47,683 nt of DNA, taken from NCBI GenBank assembly GCA_023251835.1, contig JAHEXZ010000038.1, positions 1-47,683 on the forward strand. The letters are read 5' to 3'. Below the pieces are notes generated by a model. That model worked only from the letters and a program-made list of their open reading frames with translations. It was not told the origin of the DNA and did not search any database. Positions within the stretch are counted from its first letter, which is position 1; each line of letters opens with the position of its first letter. Made by a program: the position numbers and the translations under genes. Source of the DNA: Bacteroidota bacterium. Lineage in GTDB: Bacteria > Bacteroidota > Bacteroidia > 2-12-FULL-35-15. Shown here in pieces: positions 43,792-47,683 of this stretch.

Positions 43792-45903
43792 CTATGAAAT
43801 TCTACTCCAATTAGTTTTATCCGTATTGCTTAATGCAAATTGATAGGCAATATTGGCATTTTCAATCTTTTCCAGGTTAGGGTCTTCTGTTAATATTTCA
43901 ATAGCTATATTACGTGCGGAGTGAAGTATTTGCGAATCTTTGGCCAAATCAGCAATATTCAAATCTAAAACTCCACTTTGCATGGTGCCTGACATATCTC
44001 CCGGCCCACGCAGCTTTAAATCTACATCGGCAATTTCAAATCCATCATTTGTTCTGCACATGGTTTCCATGCGTAACCGCCCTTCACTACCCAACTTATA
44101 AGAAGTCATTAAAATACAGTAGGACTGTTCTGCCCCCCTTCCTACACGTCCACGCAACTGATGTAGTTGTGATAAACCAAAACGTTCAGCACTTTCTATC
44201 ACCATAACACTTGCATTGGAAACATTCACTCCCACTTCGATTACAGTAGTTGCTACCATAATGTTTGTTTCCCCTCTGACAAAACGTTGCATCTCGTACT
44301 CTTTTGCATCTGATTTCATCTGACCATGAACAATACTGACATTATATTGTGGTAATGGAAATGCACGTGATATGCTTTCATACCCATCCATCAGGTCTTT
44401 ATAATCCATTTTTTCTGATTCCTTGATCAGCGGATATACTACATATATTTGCCGGCCGGCAGCAATTTGTTCTCTCATAAATCCAAATACACGATCTCTG
44501 TGGCTATCAAAACGGTGAACCGTTTGTATCGCTTTCCGACCGGGAGGTAACTCGTCAATGATACTTACATCAAGATCTCCATATAAAGTCATCGCCAATG
44601 TACGTGGGATGGGAGTTGCAGACATGATGAGCATGTGTGGCGATTGTGTATTTTTATCCCACATTTTTGCACGTTGCGCTACTCCAAACCTATGCTGCTC
44701 ATCAATCACCACCAAACCAATGTTTTTAAACTGAACTACATCTTCCAGCAATGCATGAGTACCTATTAAAATTTGCATTTCGCCATTCTGCAACTGTTCG
44801 TGTATTTGCCTGCGCTCTTTTGCCTTTGTAGAACCTGTAAGTAATCCAATAGTTATATGTAAAGGTTTTAATAAATCTGCAATTGTTTCAAAGTGCTGGT
44901 GTGCCAGTATTTCCGTTGGTGCCATAAGGCAGGCCTGAAATCCGTTATCTAATGCAATAAGGATGCTCATTAGTGCAACCATTGTTTTGCCGCTGCCAAC
45001 ATCACCTTGAAGTAGCCGATTCATCTGTTTACCAGAACCCATATCCAACCTGATTTCTTTAATTACTCTTTTTTGCGCATTAGTGAGTTCAAATGGTAAA
45101 TAGCTGGAATAAAAATTATTGAAATAATCGCCTACTATAGAAAATACAAACCCTTTGTTCGTTTTTTCCCGCGTGTTTTTTTGTTTTAATAATTTCAGTT
45201 GAATGAAAAAAAGTTCTTCAAATTTTAAACGAAATTCAGCTTTTTTAAGCATTTCCTGATTTTGAGGGAAGTGGATTTGTTTTAGGGCTTCCTCCCGTGA
45301 AAGCAGGTGAAAGCGCTCAAGAATAGTTTTTGAAAGTGTTTCAGGTATATTGTTTCTTATCAGGGAGCACACTGTTTTTTGCAGCCGTGCAATACCCCTG
45401 GTGTCTAATCCTTTTGTTTTTAATTTTTCTGTGCTATTATATACTGCTTGTAAAGCGCTGGCCAGCGTGGTATTTTCTTCACTAACGGGTTCAATTTCCG
45501 GATGCGATATATTAAAATGTCCACCAAAAATTGTTGGTTTTCCAAAAACAATAAACTCATGAGAGAAATGGGGTTTTATTTTTTCAGCAATCCATTTGGC
45601 ACCCTGGAACCACACCAATTCCAATTTGCCCGTTTCGTCAGCAAAAGTGGCAACAAAGCGCTGTGAACGTTTGGTCCCTATTGTTTTTGTATTTACAATT
45701 CTCCCACGTAATTGTACATACGGTAAATCCTCATTTATATCTTTTATTTTATAAAACTTAGTACGGTCAACATAACGGAAAGGGTAAAAAGTAAGAAGAT
45801 CAGAGTATCTGAAAATATGCAGTTCTTTTTTAAGAACCTCAGCCTTTTGTGGGCCAACGTTTTTAAGGTATTCAATGGGTGTATTTAAAAAAGTACTCGA
45901 CAT
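43792..45903 (-). CDS. recG: ATP-dependent DNA helicase RecG
   Basis: A 703-aa RecG helicase that remodels stalled replication forks and Holliday junctions. The N-terminal wedge/OB-fold region (about 1-270; VQLRGRIVNTKTIG) is followed by the helicase domains. Walker A GDVGSGKT starts at residue 300, and the DEAH-like motif is DEQH (401-404). QLHQLRGRVGRGAEQSYCIL and FEIADVDLKLRGPGDMSGT are RecG-typical motifs. The length is normal. Convergent with lipA, 59 bp apart, with no clear terminator between. Confidence 0.97.
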   Translation of the reverse strand: MSSTFLNTPIEYLKNVGPQKAEVLKKELHIFRYSDLLTFYPFRYVDRTKFYKIKDINEDLPYVQLRGRIVNTKTIGTKRSQRFVATFADETGKLELVWFQGAKWIAEKIKPHFSHEFIVFGKPTIFGGHFNISHPEIEPVSEENTTLASALQAVYNSTEKLKTKGLDTRGIARLQKTVCSLIRNNIPETLSKTILERFHLLSREEALKQIHFPQNQEMLKKAEFRLKFEELFFIQLKLLKQKNTREKTNKGFVFSIVGDYFNNFYSSYLPFELTNAQKRVIKEIRLDMGSGKQMNRLLQGDVGSGKTMVALMSILIALDNGFQACLMAPTEILAHQHFETIADLLKPLHITIGLLTGSTKAKERRQIHEQLQNGEMQILIGTHALLEDVVQFKNIGLVVIDEQHRFGVAQRAKMWDKNTQSPHMLIMSATPIPRTLAMTLYGDLDVSIIDELPPGRKAIQTVHRFDSHRDRVFGFMREQIAAGRQIYVVYPLIKESEKMDYKDLMDGYESISRAFPLPQYNVSIVHGQMKSDAKEYEMQRFVRGETNIMVATTVIEVGVNVSNASVMVIESAERFGLSQLHQLRGRVGRGAEQSYCILMTSYKLGSEGRLRMETMCRTNDGFEIADVDLKLRGPGDMSGTMQSGVLDLNIADLAKDSQILHSARNIAIEILTEDPNLEKIENANIAYQFALSNTDKTNWSRIS

Positions 45904-45951
45904 ATTTAATACCGCTAAATTAACAGAAAAAGCGATACTTTTGGTACGAGA

Positions 45952-46000
45952 TAAAAGGAACGAAGTTTCAGAAAAAAAACGATTTCCTTCTCTTCGTTCC
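45952..46000 (-). terminator. Terminator of the small periplasmic protein gene
   Basis: GGAACGAAG (45957-45965) and CTTCGTTCC (45992-46000) form a 9-bp stem. Read on the minus strand, the 3' arm is followed by TTTTAT. It ends the gene stopping at 46024 and lies just upstream of recG. Confidence 0.7.
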
Positions 46001-46023
46001 GAATTTGTTTTTTTTAAATAGCT

Positions 46024-46425
46024 CTATTCTTCATCTTCTTCTGGAGAAGCATTTCCGGTTTTTTCCTCCTTATGCTTTTGTTTCATTTCCTCCCTGTGTT
46101 TTTTCAATTTTTCAATTTGTTCGGGTGTGAGTGTTTTTTCTAATTCTTCTTTACTGATTTTCATGTTTTTCCGATTAGCCTCTTTAAACTCCTCTTGGGC
46201 TTTTTCAAATTTTTTATTAATTTCTGCACGTTGCTGCTCACGTTTCAGGATAACATCTTTTACTTTGGCTTTTTGATCATCATTTAATGCTATAGTTTCA
46301 TTAAGTTTACTGAGCATTTTTTCTGTTCGTTGTTCGGGTGTTTTTGGTGCAGGCTTCTTTTCCTGTGCATGACTATTTACCAGTGCTACCGCATTGATAA
46401 ATAAAATTAAGATTGCTTTTTTCAT
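46024..46425 (-). CDS. Small periplasmic protein, LTxxQ/Spy-like
   Basis: A 133-aa exported protein with signal peptide (about 1-21, NSHAQ). The mature part is highly charged and helical with two LN/LT-xxQ-like repeats: ALNDDQKAKVKDVIL (about 46-60) and TLTPEQIEKLKKHREEMKQK (about 98-117). This matches the Spy/CpxP-like DUF4890 type of periplasmic proteins. It could be a metal- or envelope-stress-linked chaperone-like protein, but no sensor kinase or regulator adjoins it. The tail is very acidic. Confidence 0.75.
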   Translation of the reverse strand: MKKAILILFINAVALVNSHAQEKKPAPKTPEQRTEKMLSKLNETIALNDDQKAKVKDVILKREQQRAEINKKFEKAQEEFKEANRKNMKISKEELEKTLTPEQIEKLKKHREEMKQKHKEEKTGNASPEEDEE

Positions 46426-46547
46426 AGGGCTTTAGTTTTTATTTTTATATTTATTTTTATCTGTATGACGGTGTTAGTGATATGAAGTTTAATACGAATT
46501 AAAATTTTTTTAATAAATACTGCAAGTCACCTTATTACTAAATCTAC

Positions 46548-47683
46548 ATGAATACAACCAAAAAAACAGTAGCAATTATAGGTGGTGGTGCAGCTGCATT
46601 AATGGTAGCTGCTCAGCTTGATGAAAATAAATTTGATGTCACAATCTATGAAAAAAATGCGGCAGTAGGAAGGAAATTGCTTGTGGCAGGAGAGGGAGGG
46701 TTCAATTTAACACATTCGGAAGATATAGAACAATTTATCTCCAGGTACACGCCTGCCTCCTTTTTTAAACCCGTGATAGCTGCTTTTACAAATACTGATT
46801 TACGCAGATGGCTACAATCTATTGGCATTGAAACATATATTGGCACAAGCAAACGTGTATTTCCGGTGAAAGGGATTAAACCCATTGATGTACTAAATGC
46901 AATTTTGGATGTTCTGAGAAAAAAAGGAGTGACTATTAAAACAAAATATACATGGGAAGGTTGGGATGATAATGAACAGCTCATATTTGCAAATAGTTTT
47001 GCTACCGGTTCTTCAAAACAAACTTATAGAGTTAAGGCAGATATAGTTGTATTTGCGCTTGGAGGAGCCAGTTGGAAAGTGACTGGTTCCGATGGTTTTT
47101 GGGCACGTTATTTTGTTGAAAAAAGAATTAACATTCTTACGTTCCAGCCATCCAACTGCGCCTTTGAAATAAAATGGAAAAATGAATTTATTGAACAGGC
47201 CGAAGGTAAATCGTTAAAAAATGTACTATTAAGATGTAGTGATAAAGAAAAAAAGGGAGAACTTGTAATCACAAAATTCGGATTGGAAGGGGGTGCTGTT
47301 TATGCGCTAAGCGGAGCAATAAGAACGCAATTGAATCAGATTGGTTATGCAGAATTGTTCTTGGATATAAAGCCCATGTTTTCTCTTCAGGAAATAGAAC
47401 ATAAACTTTATAACAGGGGAAATAAATCGTTAAGTAAACAGTTGGAAGATGAACTAAATATTAAGAGTGTTCAGTTATCCCTTCTGAAAAGTGTTTTAAA
47501 TAAAGAAGAATTTACAAATAATAAAATTCTTGCCGCACGAATTAAAAAATTACCTCTTATTATTACAGCAACAGCACCTATTGATGAAGCTATTTCAACT
47601 GTTGGCGGAATTTCATTAGAAGAAATTGATTCGAGGCTCCAGTTAAAGAAAATACCCAATCATTATGTGATAGGTGAAATGCT
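46548..47683 (+). CDS. NAD(P)/FAD-dependent oxidoreductase, HI0933/BaiN-like (TIGR03862 type), truncated by the window edge
   Basis: An open reading frame from the ATG at 46548 runs without a stop to the end of the window (378 complete codons). The N-terminal FAD Rossmann motif IIGGGAAALMVAAQL is at residues 10-24. VGRKLLVAGEGGFNLTHSE is the signature of the HI0933-like flavoprotein family, and ALGGASWKVTGSDGFW and ISTVGGISLEEID match later family positions. The TIGR03862 branch (PP4765-like) is the best fit. The C-terminal FAD motif is beyond the edge. Substrate unknown. Confidence 0.9.
   Translation, partial: MNTTKKTVAIIGGGAAALMVAAQLDENKFDVTIYEKNAAVGRKLLVAGEGGFNLTHSEDIEQFISRYTPASFFKPVIAAFTNTDLRRWLQSIGIETYIGTSKRVFPVKGIKPIDVLNAILDVLRKKGVTIKTKYTWEGWDDNEQLIFANSFATGSSKQTYRVKADIVVFALGGASWKVTGSDGFWARYFVEKRINILTFQPSNCAFEIKWKNEFIEQAEGKSLKNVLLRCSDKEKKGELVITKFGLEGGAVYALSGAIRTQLNQIGYAELFLDIKPMFSLQEIEHKLYNRGNKSLSKQLEDELNIKSVQLSLLKSVLNKEEFTNNKILAARIKKLPLIITATAPIDEAISTVGGISLEEIDSRLQLKKIPNHYVIGEM

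Overview
The window is chromosomal DNA of a Bacteroidota bacterium, probably a Sphingobacteria/Chitinophaga-like lineage. The evidence is low GC, promoters of the TTTG-N19/20-TAnnTTTG type, almost no Shine-Dalgarno sites, a PorG-like type IX secretion (T9SS) protein, and several secreted proteins ending in T9SS sorting domains (type A with a YPNP-like motif, type B with an AFTPNGDN-like motif). No plasmid, phage or CRISPR signature is visible.

Layout. 1-71: 3' end of a tRNA (probably Ser) and its terminator. 169-7531, minus strand: an envelope/housekeeping cluster transcribed CBS protein > nadK > porG-like > uppS > bamA > two ompH/skp paralogs, closed by a perfect palindromic terminator at 115-150. 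7701-9210, plus: pdxJ and an alpha/beta hydrolase, driven from a promoter region shared with the divergent CBS gene. 9341-25383: a 16-kb island of secreted proteins. It holds a 1374-aa SprB-repeat protein, a DUF4412-like protein and three giant tandem paralogs (1243, 1083 and 1169 aa). Each of the three combines a beta-helix-like N-terminus, two glycine-rich arms, PKD or Ig-like domains and a T9SS signal. 25670-26998: a PIN-PhoH ATPase. 27009-33949, minus: a complete RND efflux operon (tetR > tolC-like > adaptor > RND pump) with a palindromic candidate operator over its promoter. 34720-37134: asnS and a MeaB/ArgK GTPase. 37135-37478: a terminator and a decayed transposase-like fragment. 37479-39967, minus: yicC > gmk > ACMSD. 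40242-47683: a T9SS-exported endonuclease I, osmC plus a tiny putative lipoprotein missed by ordinary ORF length cutoffs, an outer-membrane-type protein overlapping lipA, recG, a small periplasmic LTxxQ-like protein, and a truncated FAD-dependent oxidoreductase running off the end.

How the parts relate. BamA, the OmpH/Skp proteins and the PorG-like protein are outer-membrane assembly and secretion functions. They would be needed to export the island proteins and the nuclease, all of which carry an N-terminal signal peptide and a T9SS C-terminal domain. The most unusual content is the glycine-rich trio. In each, glycine-rich arms leave and re-enter a beta-helix-like scaffold, which suggests polyglycine-II-like bundles on a cell-surface or matrix protein (inference). 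Short palindromic intergenic repeats recur throughout the window and at least two have a nested inverted-repeat structure.
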